Below are positions 37,384-46,685 of a stretch of DNA of 64,000 nucleotides, piece after piece. Under the pieces are notes generated by a model. It searched no databases, was not told the origin of the DNA, and saw nothing but the letters and a program-made list of their open reading frames with translations. Numbering within the stretch: position 1 is the stretch's first letter; each line of letters begins with the position of its first letter. The stretch lies in assembly GCA_947498705.1 (NCBI GenBank), contig CANMLW010000002.1, positions 62,001 through 126,000 on the forward strand. The letters run 5' to 3'. This stretch comes from an uncultured Aquimarina sp. Its GTDB lineage: Bacteria > Bacteroidota > Bacteroidia > Flavobacteriales > Flavobacteriaceae. A program made the translations under genes and the position numbers.

Positions 37384-38160
37384 TTAAAGATCATACTTAC
37401 TAAGGATGGTATCCATAAATCGCTCTTCATATTCTTCTTTATCTTTCCAGTTATTATAATCTGGTTTTATCATGTTGTTGATAAAATCTTTGGCTTCTGT
37501 TTTACTATTGATGGTTCCGAGTTGAGATAACACTCTGTTATAGTCGGTCGCACTCCCTTCAAAAAGGTATTTGATAAAAGCCAATCGATCATTCAAGCCA
37601 ATATGAATTTCTTTTTTAAGTTGATCATTGAGTGATTTAGGGCGATCACTTTCGTCAGAAACCGAATCTTCATCAGATAGTTCTTCTATAGATGCGCGAT
37701 CTGCCCGTATAAAAAGATCTTCGGTCACACGCGCATTAATTTCTTCAATAACAATTTCTGGTGTTTTAGGAGAAACTGGTGGATTTTGAGACGGTTCAGG
37801 TATAGGATCTGTAGATACGGGCTCTGTTACTGTAGTTTCTTTTTTGGCAATTGGCTCTTCTGCTTTGGTAATAGGATTTGAAGGAGTAATATCTACCTTT
37901 TGAGTGATTATATTGGTGTTTTCTATCTCGTTAGTCGAATGAGAATCAGGTGTCTCTATTGGCTCTTGGTCCAGTATACTTCGTATTTGCCCTATAGTGG
38001 GTTGTGGCCCTTTGAAATGAGTTTCTGCAAAATTAAGAATCGCTATCTTTTCATATAGTTCTCTGGCCTCTTCTTGCAATTGAGATAGTGTAGCTGTATC
38101 CTTAAGTTGTAATATCCTGTGAGCAATACTTATAAGTTCTGCTTCCAATTTCTTCTTCAT
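37384..38160 (-). CDS. hypothetical protein with acidic/proline linker
   Basis: This 258-residue protein has an N-terminal helix-rich part (KKLEAELISIAHRILQLKD, about 1-60), a Pro/Thr/Glu-rich low-complexity linker (about 65-165), and a C-terminal helical domain with KEIHIGLNDRLAFIKYLFEGSATDYNRVL (about 188-255). The last domain type is frequent in Flavobacteria next to tdk/rsmI, but I know no function. No signal peptide. It is divergent from tdk. Confidence 0.6.
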   Translation of the reverse strand: MKKKLEAELISIAHRILQLKDTATLSQLQEEARELYEKIAILNFAETHFKGPQPTIGQIRSILDQEPIETPDSHSTNEIENTNIITQKVDITPSNPITKAEEPIAKKETTVTEPVSTDPIPEPSQNPPVSPKTPEIVIEEINARVTEDLFIRADRASIEELSDEDSVSDESDRPKSLNDQLKKEIHIGLNDRLAFIKYLFEGSATDYNRVLSQLGTINSKTEAKDFINNMIKPDYNNWKDKEEYEERFMDTILSKYDL

Positions 38161-38224
38161 AACTTTCTGATTGGTTTGTAATACCGCCTTTTGTTTTTTA
38201 ATAAATTTACCTCATCTTTAGGGG

Positions 38225-38260
38225 AATACCAAATGGTCATAACTAATGATTTGGTATAAT
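38225..38260. repeat. short inverted repeat with ATACCA ends
   Basis: ATACCAAAT (38226-38234) and ATTTGGTAT (38249-38257) form a 9-bp stem in the divergent promoter region between the hypothetical gene and tdk. The ends match the MITE-like family at 28233 and 33553, or it may be an operator. Confidence 0.4.
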
Positions 38261-38298
38261 GAGAGGGGGTTTTTTTAATTGATGCTGAAAAATACAAA

Positions 38299-38964
38299 AT
38301 GTTTCTCGAAAATACGGTAAATTATAAAGAGCAATTTGGGTGGATAGAAGTTATCTGCGGTTCTATGTTTTCTGGTAAAACAGAAGAATTGATCCGTCGG
38401 TTAAAACGTGCACAATTTGCCAAGCAAAATGTAGAGATTTTTAAACCTGCAGTAGATATTCGCTATGATGACGAAATGGTAGTTTCTCATGATTCCAATC
38501 AGATTCGTTCTACCCCAGTACCTGCTGCAGCGAATATTCGTATTCTTGCAGATACTTGCGATGTTATTGGGATAGATGAAGCCCAGTTTTTTGATGATGA
38601 GATTGTTTCGGTATGTAACGATTTGGCTAATAAAGGGATCCGTGTGATCGTTGCTGGATTAGATATGGATTTTAAAGGAAACCCATTTGGCCCTATGCCT
38701 GCATTAATGGCCACAGCCGAGTATGTAACCAAAGTGCATGCTGTTTGTACCAGAACGGGCAATCTGGCACAGTTTAGTTATAGAAAATCTAAAAAAGATG
38801 ATTTGGTATTGTTAGGAGAAACAGATGAATATGAACCTTTAAGTAGGGGAGCATTTTATAAAGCAATGCTTAAAGAAAAAGTAAAGCAGATAGACGTTAA
38901 AGACTCTCAAGAAATACCTAGTAAAAAAGAAACCCCAAATAAAGACCAAAAATCTGATGAGTAG
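38299..38964 (+). CDS. tdk: thymidine kinase, type II
   Basis: This 221-residue kinase of the thymidine salvage pathway has the P-loop [19 protein letters not shown] (about 22-40), the Walker B-like [10 protein letters not shown], and the lid/substrate segment [13 protein letters not shown]. Classical members have Zn-binding Cys pairs in the C-terminal lobe. Here only one Cys is seen in [10 protein letters not shown], so that zinc site seems absent, and the tail is Lys-rich. The gene overlaps alr by eight bases. Confidence 0.92.
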   Translation: MFLENTVNYKEQFGWIEVICGSMFSGKTEELIRRLKRAQFAKQNVEIFKPAVDIRYDDEMVVSHDSNQIRSTPVPAAANIRILADTCDVIGIDEAQFFDDEIVSVCNDLANKGIRVIVAGLDMDFKGNPFGPMPALMATAEYVTKVHAVCTRTGNLAQFSYRKSKKDDLVLLGETDEYEPLSRGAFYKAMLKEKVKQIDVKDSQEIPSKKETPNKDQKSDE

Positions 38965-40069
38965 CATAAAAGAAACTGTATTAGAAATTAACCTGGCTCA
39001 TCTTACTCATAATTATAAATATCTTAAAAGCAGGGTTCGTCCTAATGTCAAAATATTGGCTGTTGTAAAGGCATCAGGGTACGGTAGTGATGCAGCAGTA
39101 ATTGCCAAACATCTAGAACAGATTGGGGCAGATTATTTTGCAGTTGCATATACTTCTGAAGGTGTTATCCTAAGAGAATCTGGAATAAAAACCCCAATAT
39201 TGGTATTGCATCCGCAACCGGTAAATTTTGAAGAATTAATAGTAAACGAATTAACTCCCAGTATTTATAGTTTTAGGGTACTTACAAGTTTTATAGAAAC
39301 GGCTAACTCCCTTGATAAAAAAGAATACCCAGTACATATAAAATTTAATACAGGGTTGCATAGAATTGGTTTTGATGAAGTTGATATTGAGGCTATCATA
39401 AAACAGATTTCTAATACCAAAGCAATTAAGGTAATAGCCATGTTATCTCATTTGGCAGCTAGTGAAGACATAGCAGAAAAAGAATTTACATTAGGCCAAA
39501 TAAGTACTTTTAAAAAGATAGCCGATAAGATGACAAATAAGTTAGGCTATGCTCCTATATTACATCAGTCTAATACCTCTGGAATTCTTAATTATCCCGA
39601 AGCGCATTTCGATATGGTTCGTACCGGTATCGGTTTGTATGGCTATGGTAATGATGCAAAATATGACCCAGAATTAAAACCTGTTGCAAGCCTAAAATCT
39701 ATAGTATCCCAGATACATACATTACAAGCAGGAGATTCGCTAGGATATAATAGAGCATTTGTAGCTACCAAAATGACTAAAACGGCAACTATTCCGCTAG
39801 GGCATGCAGATGGTATTGGTAGGCAATATGGTAATAGAAAAGGATTTGTAACCATACATGGTAAACGAGCTTATATTATTGGTAATGTTTGTATGGATAT
39901 GATTATGGTAGATGTAACCGATATTGATTGTGAAGAAGGAGATGAGGTTGTTATTTTTGATGGCAATGCTACCGCTTCTACCATTGCAGAAAATGCTGGT
40001 ACGATTTCTTATGAGTTACTTACCGCAATTTCTATGAGGGTTAAACGTACAATTATCGACAATAATTGA
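38957..40069 (+). CDS. alr: alanine racemase
   Basis: This 370-residue PLP enzyme converts L-alanine to D-alanine for peptidoglycan. The PLP-binding Lys38 lies in [12 protein letters not shown] (the classical motif has ADAYG). The partner catalytic Tyr is in [11 protein letters not shown], and the C-terminal block [13 protein letters not shown] is conserved. The start overlaps the end of tdk by eight bases, so the two are coupled, an arrangement common in Flavobacteria. Confidence 0.95.
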   Translation: MSSIKETVLEINLAHLTHNYKYLKSRVRPNVKILAVVKASGYGSDAAVIAKHLEQIGADYFAVAYTSEGVILRESGIKTPILVLHPQPVNFEELIVNELTPSIYSFRVLTSFIETANSLDKKEYPVHIKFNTGLHRIGFDEVDIEAIIKQISNTKAIKVIAMLSHLAASEDIAEKEFTLGQISTFKKIADKMTNKLGYAPILHQSNTSGILNYPEAHFDMVRTGIGLYGYGNDAKYDPELKPVASLKSIVSQIHTLQAGDSLGYNRAFVATKMTKTATIPLGHADGIGRQYGNRKGFVTIHGKRAYIIGNVCMDMIMVDVTDIDCEEGDEVVIFDGNATASTIAENAGTISYELLTAISMRVKRTIIDNN

Positions 40070-40166
40070 CTTTTGTCTAAAAAACGACTTTCAATTTTAA
40101 GAACTTTTAACACTTGTTCGTTTTTTTAGTAAATTCGTAAAGTACAAACCATCAAAATATTATAAT

Positions 40167-40583
40167 ATGGGATTTTTTAAAGATTTTAAATCTTTCTTAT
40201 TAAAAGGAGATATTGTTTCACTAGCAACAGCGGTTGTAATTGGTGGAGCATTTAATAAAATAGTTGGCTCTGCAGTGGCAGACATTATTATGCCAATAGT
40301 AGGAGTTATAACAGGAGGAACAGACTTCACCCAAAAATTTATTGCTCTGGATGGAGGCGAGTACGCAAGCTTGGCAGCTGCCAAAGAAGCTGGTGCGGCG
40401 GTAATGACCTATGGTAACTTAATACAGGCCATCATCAACTTTATTATTGTAGGACTATTTATTTTTATGGTTCTTAAAGCTTACGAAAAATCTAAGAAAA
40501 AAGAAGAAGAAGCTCCTGCAGCACCTGCTGGTCCAACTCAAGAAGAGTTATTAGCAGAAATCAGAGATTTACTGAAAAAGTAG
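40167..40583 (+). CDS. mscL: large-conductance mechanosensitive channel
   Basis: This 138-residue protein has the two helices of MscL. TM1 is [19 protein letters not shown] with the diagnostic pore-lining pattern, followed by [15 protein letters not shown]2 is [20 protein letters not shown], and a Lys/Glu-rich cytoplasmic helix ends [14 protein letters not shown]-like (as [14 protein letters not shown]). It opens on membrane tension to relieve hypo-osmotic shock. It is probably a monocistronic unit with its own terminator. Confidence 0.96.
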   Translation: MGFFKDFKSFLLKGDIVSLATAVVIGGAFNKIVGSAVADIIMPIVGVITGGTDFTQKFIALDGGEYASLAAAKEAGAAVMTYGNLIQAIINFIIVGLFIFMVLKAYEKSKKKEEEAPAAPAGPTQEELLAEIRDLLKK

Positions 40584-40645
40584 AATACTTTGATAGCATG
40601 ATGAATACAATATAGCTACCGCTATACTACATATTCTAACCTTTA

Positions 40646-40675
40646 AACCGCCCATTTTAGGGCGGTTATTTTTTG
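40646..40675 (+). terminator. mscL terminator
   Basis: Stem AACCGCCC / GGGCGGTT with loop ATTTTA followed by ATTTTTT, 63 bases after the mscL stop. Confidence 0.85.
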
Positions 40676-40815
40676 CAAATTGTTTAATATTTAACAAATA
40701 ATACAAATTTCTATATTTTTTATATAAACACTTGCTATCTAGGAAATATTCCTCAAATTTGCTAAAAATTAAATAGTTTATCATTCTCGTGCATACGAGA
40801 ATAAATATTTTACTT

Positions 40816-41808
40816 ATGAAAGTAGCTGTAGTAGGTGCTACCGGTCTGGTAGGAACCGTTATATTAAAAGTATTGGAAGAGAGAAATTTTCCGGTAACAG
40901 AATTAATTCCTGTAGCATCAGAGAGATCTGTTGGTAAACAAATTACGTACCGTGGTAATTCATATTCTGTAGTTGGTCTTGCTACAGCTGTCGAAATGAA
41001 ACCAGATGTAGCTTTGTTTTCTGCAGGAGGAAGTACTTCATTAGAATGGGCTCCAAAATTTGCCGAAGCAGGTATCACAGTGATAGATAACTCATCTGCC
41101 TGGAGAATGGATCCAAGTAAAAAGCTGGTAGTTCCAGAAATTAATGCAAAAGAATTAACCAAAGAGGATAAGATCATAGCAAACCCTAATTGTTCTACTA
41201 TACAATTGGTTATGGCTTTAGGGCCACTGCATGCAAAATACAAAATTAAGCGTGCTATAATTTCTACCTATCAATCTATTACTGGTACTGGCGTAAAGGC
41301 TGTACAACAGTTAGAGAATGAATATGTTGGTGAAAAAGGCGAAATGGCATATCCATATCCTATACATCGTAACGCAATTCCACATTGTGACGTGTTTCAG
41401 GAAAACGGATACACCAAAGAAGAAATGAAACTGGTAAACGAAACACAAAAAATTCTTGATGATCGTACCATTGCTGTAACTGCTACTGCTATTAGGATTC
41501 CTGTTGTAGGAGGACATAGTGAGAGTGTTAATTTAGAATTTGGGAACGAATTTAATGAGAGTGATGTAAGACAGGCATTAAGTGAAACGCCTGGAGTTAC
41601 TGTTCAAGACAATCCTGATACAAACACTTATCCTATGCCCATATATGCAGAGGGTAAGAATGATGTTTTTGTAGGTAGAATTAGAAGAGATCATTCTAGA
41701 GAGAATGCTTTAAATATGTGGATTGTTGCAGACAATCTACGTAAAGGAGCAGCAACCAATGCCGTTCAAATTGGAGAGTATTTGATAGAAAACGAACTCA
41801 TAGGATAG
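40816..41808 (+). CDS. asd: aspartate-semialdehyde dehydrogenase
   Basis: This 330-residue enzyme makes aspartate semialdehyde for lysine/DAP, threonine and methionine synthesis. It has the N-terminal NADP-binding VAVVGATGLVG, the catalytic Cys in ANPNCSTIQLVM, and STYQSITGTGVKA, plus the late RIPVVGGHSESVN block. The frame is open from a GTG at 40789, but the ATG at 40816 (MKVAVVGATG) starts directly at the dinucleotide-binding strand and was chosen. Confidence 0.95.
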   Translation: MKVAVVGATGLVGTVILKVLEERNFPVTELIPVASERSVGKQITYRGNSYSVVGLATAVEMKPDVALFSAGGSTSLEWAPKFAEAGITVIDNSSAWRMDPSKKLVVPEINAKELTKEDKIIANPNCSTIQLVMALGPLHAKYKIKRAIISTYQSITGTGVKAVQQLENEYVGEKGEMAYPYPIHRNAIPHCDVFQENGYTKEEMKLVNETQKILDDRTIAVTATAIRIPVVGGHSESVNLEFGNEFNESDVRQALSETPGVTVQDNPDTNTYPMPIYAEGKNDVFVGRIRRDHSRENALNMWIVADNLRKGAATNAVQIGEYLIENELIG

Positions 41809-42187
41809 TTTACCTAAAGGTAAATAGTAAATACTAGAAATAAAGTAAATATAAGGATCAAGCACCCTCCTATATGTAGACTATATTTCTTAATATACTT
41901 CATGATCATTTTAGAGATAATTTTTACTAAATGAATAAACTTGTTGTATAAAAGACCTCTTATTGTATAAGTCGTTACAAATAGTATTTATATCCTTATA
42001 CCAACAATATCATTGAATCATTGCAAATTAATTGTAGGGTATCGATGAAATATGATTATATATAAAACGCATAATTAAAGCCCTATGTATTCACTACATA
42101 GGGCTTTAATTATTTTTAAGATAATAATGTGTCCTTGTTGTAGTACGTTGTATTTTAAAATATTTAGGAAAAATATAACTTAAGTGG
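41809..42187. other. intergenic region with hairpins
   Basis: This 379-base region lies between asd and a convergent gene. It starts with a short hairpin TTTACCT / AGGTAAA (41809-41824) right after the asd stop and holds the strong terminator at 42071-42113. A TTATACCAACAATA word near 41997 resembles the ends of the MITE-like family, but no partner end was found. Confidence 0.5.
42071..42113. terminator. strong bidirectional terminator
   Basis: Perfect 19-bp stem ATAATTAAAGCCCTATGTA and its complement with loop TTCAC. It lies between the convergent asd and carboxymuconolactone-decarboxylase-like genes. Confidence 0.85.
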
Positions 42188-42778
42188 CTATAGGTGTTTT
42201 CCTTTTTCCCATCCGTGTTTTCCCAGATATTTTTCTCCAGATTCGATAGCTCCTTCTTCTACTGTGGTGCCCATAGAGTCATTCCAGCGATTTAAATATC
42301 CAAACAGAGAAATTACTCCTAACATTTCTACAATTTCTCCTTCATTCCAGTATTTGTATAACTCTTCTTTAATGGTGTCATCGACAGCATTAGGAGTGAT
42401 AGACGCCGCCAAAGAAAAATCGAGTGCAGCACGTTCTGCGTCACTAAAAGCAGGATGGGTTTTATAGTCCCAGATATTATCCAATTGTTCTTGTTCTGCA
42501 CCATATCTTTCTGCAGCACGTATGGCATGTGCCTGACAATATCTACATCCTGTTGCATTACTACTAACCCAGGCTATCATACGTTTAAGAGCAGAGGTTA
42601 CTCGACCTTCATTGGCCATAACAGCTTTATTTAGGTTAATAAATGCTTTAGAGATGGCTGGCCTTCTTTGCATGGTCAATATCGAATTAGGACAGAAACC
42701 CAGGGTTTCGTTAAAAAATTCTGCTAATTCTCTGGTTTCTGGATCATGATCAGCCGACAATGGAGTAACTAATGCCAT
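42188..42778 (-). CDS. carboxymuconolactone decarboxylase / AhpD-like protein
   Basis: This 196-residue protein has the AhpD-like redox motif CRYCQAHAIRAAERYG (CxxC followed by His), preceded by MIAWVSSNATG, and a C-terminal EIVEMLGVISLFGYLNRWND. Such proteins are peroxidase-related and can be alkylhydroperoxidase-like, though the true substrate is unknown. The frame reaches an earlier ATG at 42817; MALVTPLSADHDPETRE at 42778 looks the more typical start. It converges with asd. Confidence 0.85.
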   Translation of the reverse strand: MALVTPLSADHDPETRELAEFFNETLGFCPNSILTMQRRPAISKAFINLNKAVMANEGRVTSALKRMIAWVSSNATGCRYCQAHAIRAAERYGAEQEQLDNIWDYKTHPAFSDAERAALDFSLAASITPNAVDDTIKEELYKYWNEGEIVEMLGVISLFGYLNRWNDSMGTTVEEGAIESGEKYLGKHGWEKGKHL

Positions 42779-42900
42779 TAGAATATCTATTTTAAAATTA
42801 ATACAATTTATTGCCATGTAAAATACAAAACTAATAGCACATCAAGAACAGTATTGATGTTTTTTGTACTTTGGGTTTTTTAATAATAGATAGTATACGA

Positions 42901-44586
42901 ATGAGATGGACATTGCGCTCAAAGTCTGAGATATCTACCATAGAACAACTTGCAAAAGCACTTAATGTAGATACTATTATTGCATCGCTTTTGGTGCAGC
43001 GAGGTATTACCACGTTTAACGACGCCAAAAGGTTTTTTAGACCAGTATTAAGTGATTTACATGATCCTTTTTTGATGAAAGATATGGATCTTGCCGTGTC
43101 AAGAATTTTGAAAGCGATAGCCAATGGAGAAAATATACTTGTTTATGGCGATTATGATGTAGATGGTACTACATCGGTGGCTTTACTATCCTCTTATTTA
43201 AAAACAATACACCCTAATATTGCTACCTACATTCCTGATCGATACCAAGAAGGGTATGGGGTGTCTTATATGGGGATTGATTATGCCAATGATAATGACA
43301 TTTCTTTAATTATTGCGTTAGACTGTGGTATAAAGGCTATAGAAAAAGTAGCATACGCAAAATCTAAAGGAATAGATTTTGTGATTTGTGATCATCACAG
43401 ACCAGGAGATACAATTCCTGATGCTGTGGCAGTTTTAGACCCTAAAAGAGATGATTGTGAATATCCTTATAAAGAGTTATGTGGTTGTGGGGTAGGATTT
43501 AAGTTAATACAAGCATTGGCGACCCATCAAGGGCAGACGATAGATGATTTAATACCATATCTGGATTTGGTGGTTACCGCAATAGGAGCAGATATTGTCC
43601 CTATAACCGGAGAAAACAGGGTTTTAGCATATTATGGACTGCAGGTAATAAATTCGAATCCCAGAATTGGTTTTAAAGCAATGTTATCGCAGACTAAAAA
43701 AGAAACGTTAACGATAACCGATGTTGTTTTTATGATCGCCCCAAGAATTAATGCAGCCGGTAGAATGAAACATGGGCTACATGCTGTTAACCTTTTAACC
43801 GAAGAAAACTTACATACTGCTTTGCAGTTTGCAGCAGAAATAGAGACTTATAATAGTGATCGAAAAGATGCAGATAAAAGTATTACTCAAAAAGCATTAT
43901 CACAGATATTGGAAAATGAAGAAGAAAATAAGTGTACTACAGTGGTTTATGAAGAAAATTGGCATAAAGGAGTCATCGGTATTGTGGCATCAAGGTTAAC
44001 AGAAACATACTATCGACCCACTTTGGTTTTTACAAAAAGTGGTGAAAAATTGGCAGCATCGGCCAGATCGGTAAAAGGGTTTGATGTCTATAATGCATTA
44101 GAAGCTTGTTCTGATTATATCGAACAGTTTGGAGGTCATAAATACGCAGCAGGACTTACGTTGTTAGAAGACCAATATCATGCTTTTAAACAAAAATTTG
44201 AAGAAGTCGTATCAGCTACGATAGATAAAAAACTGATGATACCCGAAATAGTGGTGGATACAGAGATTGAACTAACACAAATAACCCCTAAATTTCATAG
44301 GATTTTGAAGCAATTTGCACCTTTTGGACCAGGGAATATGGCTCCTGTATTTATGACCCAAGGATTAATAGATACGGGATATGCAAAATGTGTTGGTGCA
44401 GATCAAAAACATTTAAAATGTAAAGTACAAAAGCAAAATATAGCTATAGGAGGAATAGGTTTTAATCTTGGCAAAAAGTATGAGTTAATAACCAACCAAC
44501 AACGTTTTAAGGCTGCATATACACTAGAGGAAAACGAATGGAATGGTCAGGTATCATTACAACTCAACTTAAAAGATATAAATTAA
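42901..44586 (+). CDS. recJ: single-stranded-DNA-specific exonuclease RecJ
   Basis: This 561-residue 5'-3' exonuclease acts in recombination and repair. It has the DHH motifs: VYGDYDVDGTTSVALL (I), LDCGIKA (II), ICDHHRPGDTIPDAVAVLDP (III), and GCGVGFKLIQAL, followed by the DHHA1 block with NWHKGVIGIVASRLTETYYRPT, GFDVYNALEAC and FGGHKYAAGLTL. The C-terminal OB-like region is present. The open frame begins at a TTG at 42871; the ATG at 42901 (MRWTLRSK) is the usual RecJ start. Confidence 0.95.
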   Translation: MRWTLRSKSEISTIEQLAKALNVDTIIASLLVQRGITTFNDAKRFFRPVLSDLHDPFLMKDMDLAVSRILKAIANGENILVYGDYDVDGTTSVALLSSYLKTIHPNIATYIPDRYQEGYGVSYMGIDYANDNDISLIIALDCGIKAIEKVAYAKSKGIDFVICDHHRPGDTIPDAVAVLDPKRDDCEYPYKELCGCGVGFKLIQALATHQGQTIDDLIPYLDLVVTAIGADIVPITGENRVLAYYGLQVINSNPRIGFKAMLSQTKKETLTITDVVFMIAPRINAAGRMKHGLHAVNLLTEENLHTALQFAAEIETYNSDRKDADKSITQKALSQILENEEENKCTTVVYEENWHKGVIGIVASRLTETYYRPTLVFTKSGEKLAASARSVKGFDVYNALEACSDYIEQFGGHKYAAGLTLLEDQYHAFKQKFEEVVSATIDKKLMIPEIVVDTEIELTQITPKFHRILKQFAPFGPGNMAPVFMTQGLIDTGYAKCVGADQKHLKCKVQKQNIAIGGIGFNLGKKYELITNQQRFKAAYTLEENEWNGQVSLQLNLKDIN

Positions 44587-44595
44587 CTTGTTTTT

Positions 44596-44628
44596 ATTTA
44601 GATTTAATCTAAATAGTTGTTATTTTTG
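44596..44628 (+). promoter_or_regulatory. palindromic operator and promoter of the 44639 gene
   Basis: A near-perfect palindrome ATTTAGATT-T-AATCTAAAT (44596-44614) lies immediately upstream of a perfect TAnnTTTG -7 box (TATTTTTG, 44621-44628). It covers the position of the -33 element, so a repressor bound there would block transcription. The half-site resembles metal-responsive (DtxR/Fur-like) boxes, but this is inference. Confidence 0.55.
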
Positions 44629-44638
44629 AATCAAATAT

Positions 44639-45001
44639 ATGTTCAAGATGAATGATATAGATAAAATATATAGCAACAAAATAGGTATTTCTTTTTTTTG
44701 GAAACAGGAAAAAGAGAAGACAGCACAAAAGGTACAGGTAGTGTTTAAGGAAATAGGTTTCTTACTTACCGTAAACGAACTGAAGGATTTTTCAGAATTT
44801 TGTGTGAACACTATAAAATCACAATGCTGCAATTCATGCCCACGTATGCAGCATTGTAAATCATTACTTTTAAGAACACCTTCTGATAAAATAGATTTGG
44901 CAGTAAGTAAAAATGAACTTTTTCAGATTCATGAATTACTAAATGCCACTATTTTTAAAATAGAGTTAGCTAGATGGGTAAAATGTATATCTCTTAACTA
45001 A
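44639..45001 (+). CDS. small Cys-rich protein, possibly metal-regulated
   Basis: This 120-residue soluble protein has a central cluster of cysteines in FCVNTIKSQCCNSCPRMQHC and a C-terminal FKIELARWVKCI segment. No signal peptide is present, so the cysteines may bind a metal in the cytoplasm. I recall similar proteins in Flavobacteria near iron-regulated genes (DUF6686-like, low certainty). It is preceded by a palindrome overlapping its promoter. Its end overlaps the convergent 44998-45297 gene by four bases. Confidence 0.6.
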   Translation: MFKMNDIDKIYSNKIGISFFWKQEKEKTAQKVQVVFKEIGFLLTVNELKDFSEFCVNTIKSQCCNSCPRMQHCKSLLLRTPSDKIDLAVSKNELFQIHELLNATIFKIELARWVKCISLN

Positions 45002-45297
45002 GAACGAGTTCTACAGGCTATTGCCGCCTTATATTTTAATATCATCATTCGTTGTAATTTGGCTTTTTCTAATAAAACCACGGCTTTTTTAGAACCAGAA
45101 TCTTCTTTTAGAAGGTTAGCCGCTTGCTCTTCTAATTGTATAATGTTTTCAAGTTTTGTAAATATTATGTTATTCAAGGCTGTAATCTCTTGGGCTATTA
45201 CCGTTGTTGTTTTGTCTTCCACATTTTTAGTTTCTACGCTGTTGGGAGAGAAACTAAAAAATAATATACTTAGTACAATTAAAATTTTTTGAAACAT
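44998..45297 (-). CDS. small secreted/hypothetical protein
   Basis: This 99-residue protein has an N-terminal signal-like hydrophobic stretch (ILIVLSILFFSFSPNSVE) followed by a helical, charged body with LLEKAKLQRMMILKYKAAIA. No domain is recognised. It is convergent with the small Cys-rich gene and lies downstream of msrA in the same direction (25-base gap), so it may be expressed with msrA. Confidence 0.5.
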   Translation of the reverse strand: MFQKILIVLSILFFSFSPNSVETKNVEDKTTTVIAQEITALNNIIFTKLENIIQLEEQAANLLKEDSGSKKAVVLLEKAKLQRMMILKYKAAIACRTRS

Positions 45298-45322
45298 GAT
45301 TTCTATTAATTAGAGTTAATAA

Positions 45323-45880
45323 TTATTTGACGGTATTAGATTTTAGTTTATTTTGATATTGTTTTCTAAACCTGGCAAGTTTTGGTGCAATCACAACAGT
45401 ACAATACCCATGTTCTGAGTTGTTTTTATAATAATCCTGGTGTGCATCCTCGGCTTCATAAAATTTCGCAAATTTTGTGATTTCAGTAACGATTGGATTC
45501 TCATAATGAGGTTGCAATTGCCGTATGATTTCTGTTGCTATTTCTTTTTCGTTTTCTGAGTTAAAAAAGATAATGGATCGATATTGTGTTCCGCTGTCGG
45601 CTCCTTGTTTGTTGAGTGTTGTAGGATCATGAGTGGTCATAAATAGTAACAAAAGTTCTTCATAGGTTATTATTTCTGGTTGATATGTTACTTGGATAAC
45701 CTCTGCATGTCCTGTCAGTCCAGAACACACTTCTCTGTAGGTGGGATGCCCAGGTACAATACCACCACTATAACCTGATTTTACATCCACTACGCCTTCT
45801 ACTTCCTGAAAAATGGCTTCGGTACACCAGAAACATCCTCCTCCAAAAATTGCAGTCATTAGGGTACTTTTGCTATTCAT
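45323..45880 (-). CDS. msrA: peptide-methionine (S)-S-oxide reductase
   Basis: This 185-residue enzyme reduces methionine S-sulfoxide. The catalytic GCFWC motif (Cys16, Cys19) lies in IFGGGCFWCTEAIF, with VKSGYSGG, GHAEVIQVTYQP and QYRSIIFF conserved. No signal peptide, so it is cytosolic. It is encoded 44 bases downstream of msrB in the same direction. Confidence 0.95.
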   Translation of the reverse strand: MNSKSTLMTAIFGGGCFWCTEAIFQEVEGVVDVKSGYSGGIVPGHPTYREVCSGLTGHAEVIQVTYQPEIITYEELLLLFMTTHDPTTLNKQGADSGTQYRSIIFFNSENEKEIATEIIRQLQPHYENPIVTEITKFAKFYEAEDAHQDYYKNNSEHGYCTVVIAPKLARFRKQYQNKLKSNTVK

Positions 45881-45924
45881 AACATTTAATTTTTTTGTGT
45901 TAATATTAAAAAAGTTAAAGCACT

Positions 45925-46368
45925 TTATTCTTTTGCCAGTGTTATAGCTTCAGAGTTAATACAAAAGCGCAATCCAGAAGGTGCAGGTCCGTCTGGGAAA
46001 ACATGACCCAAATGTGCATCGCATGTATTACAAAGAGTTTCTACCCGTATCATACCGTGCGAGGTGTCTTTTATATATTGTATAGCATTTTCTTTTATGG
46101 GTTCTGTAAAACTAGGCCAACCAGAACTAGAATGAAATTTTCCTAAAGAATCAAATAATGCAGTATTACAAGAGATACATTGATATTTACCTTCTTCAAA
46201 AATACTGCACAACGTTCCTGTAAAAGGTCGTTCTGTACCTTTTGTGCGCGTTATTCTAAACTGCTCGGGCGTAAGTATCTCTTGCCACTCATCATTGGTT
46301 TTTTCGATACGTTTATCGGGCAATGGATTCCCATGATTTGCATAATTTATAACATCTTTCCAGATCAT
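45925..46368 (-). CDS. msrB: peptide-methionine (R)-S-oxide reductase
   Basis: This 147-residue enzyme reduces methionine R-sulfoxide. It has the Zn-binding CISC and CNTC pairs, SSSGWPSF, and the catalytic Cys in GLRFCINSEAI. It pairs with msrA in one transcription unit, so the two handle both sulfoxide stereoisomers. Confidence 0.95.
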   Translation of the reverse strand: MIWKDVINYANHGNPLPDKRIEKTNDEWQEILTPEQFRITRTKGTERPFTGTLCSIFEEGKYQCISCNTALFDSLGKFHSSSGWPSFTEPIKENAIQYIKDTSHGMIRVETLCNTCDAHLGHVFPDGPAPSGLRFCINSEAITLAKE

Positions 46369-46685
46369 AATAGTCTAAATTTTTTCTTACATAAAGATAC
46401 TAAGCATATACAAATATTCTTAGGTATACATTTCCTGTATTCTTGTCAATTTTCCTTTAACGAGCCTGAGCGGATTTAGTTACTCTTTGCAGGAGTTAAC
46501 TTGTACAAAAAGTAGTCTCGGTATTTTTTGTTAATTCTTGTAAATAACCTATACTATATCTTCTATGATTAAGAAATAACAAAAAGGATTGGATTCATGT
46601 TTTACCTATTAAAACTAACTATTTTTTAATCCATAATTTTGAAGTTTAAATCAATCTTACCTACCGAGACTTCTTATTTTTGTTA
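46369..46685. other. intergenic region, nothing recognised
   Basis: About 317 bases between msrB and the short cytochrome P460-like gene. I see no ORF, hairpin of note, or clear promoter box. Confidence 0.4.

Noticed and set aside
40569-41243. Long minus-strand frame (about 224 codons) over asd and the preceding intergenic region
   Set aside because: It is antisense to the well-supported asd gene and has no domain signature; its translation is a shadow.
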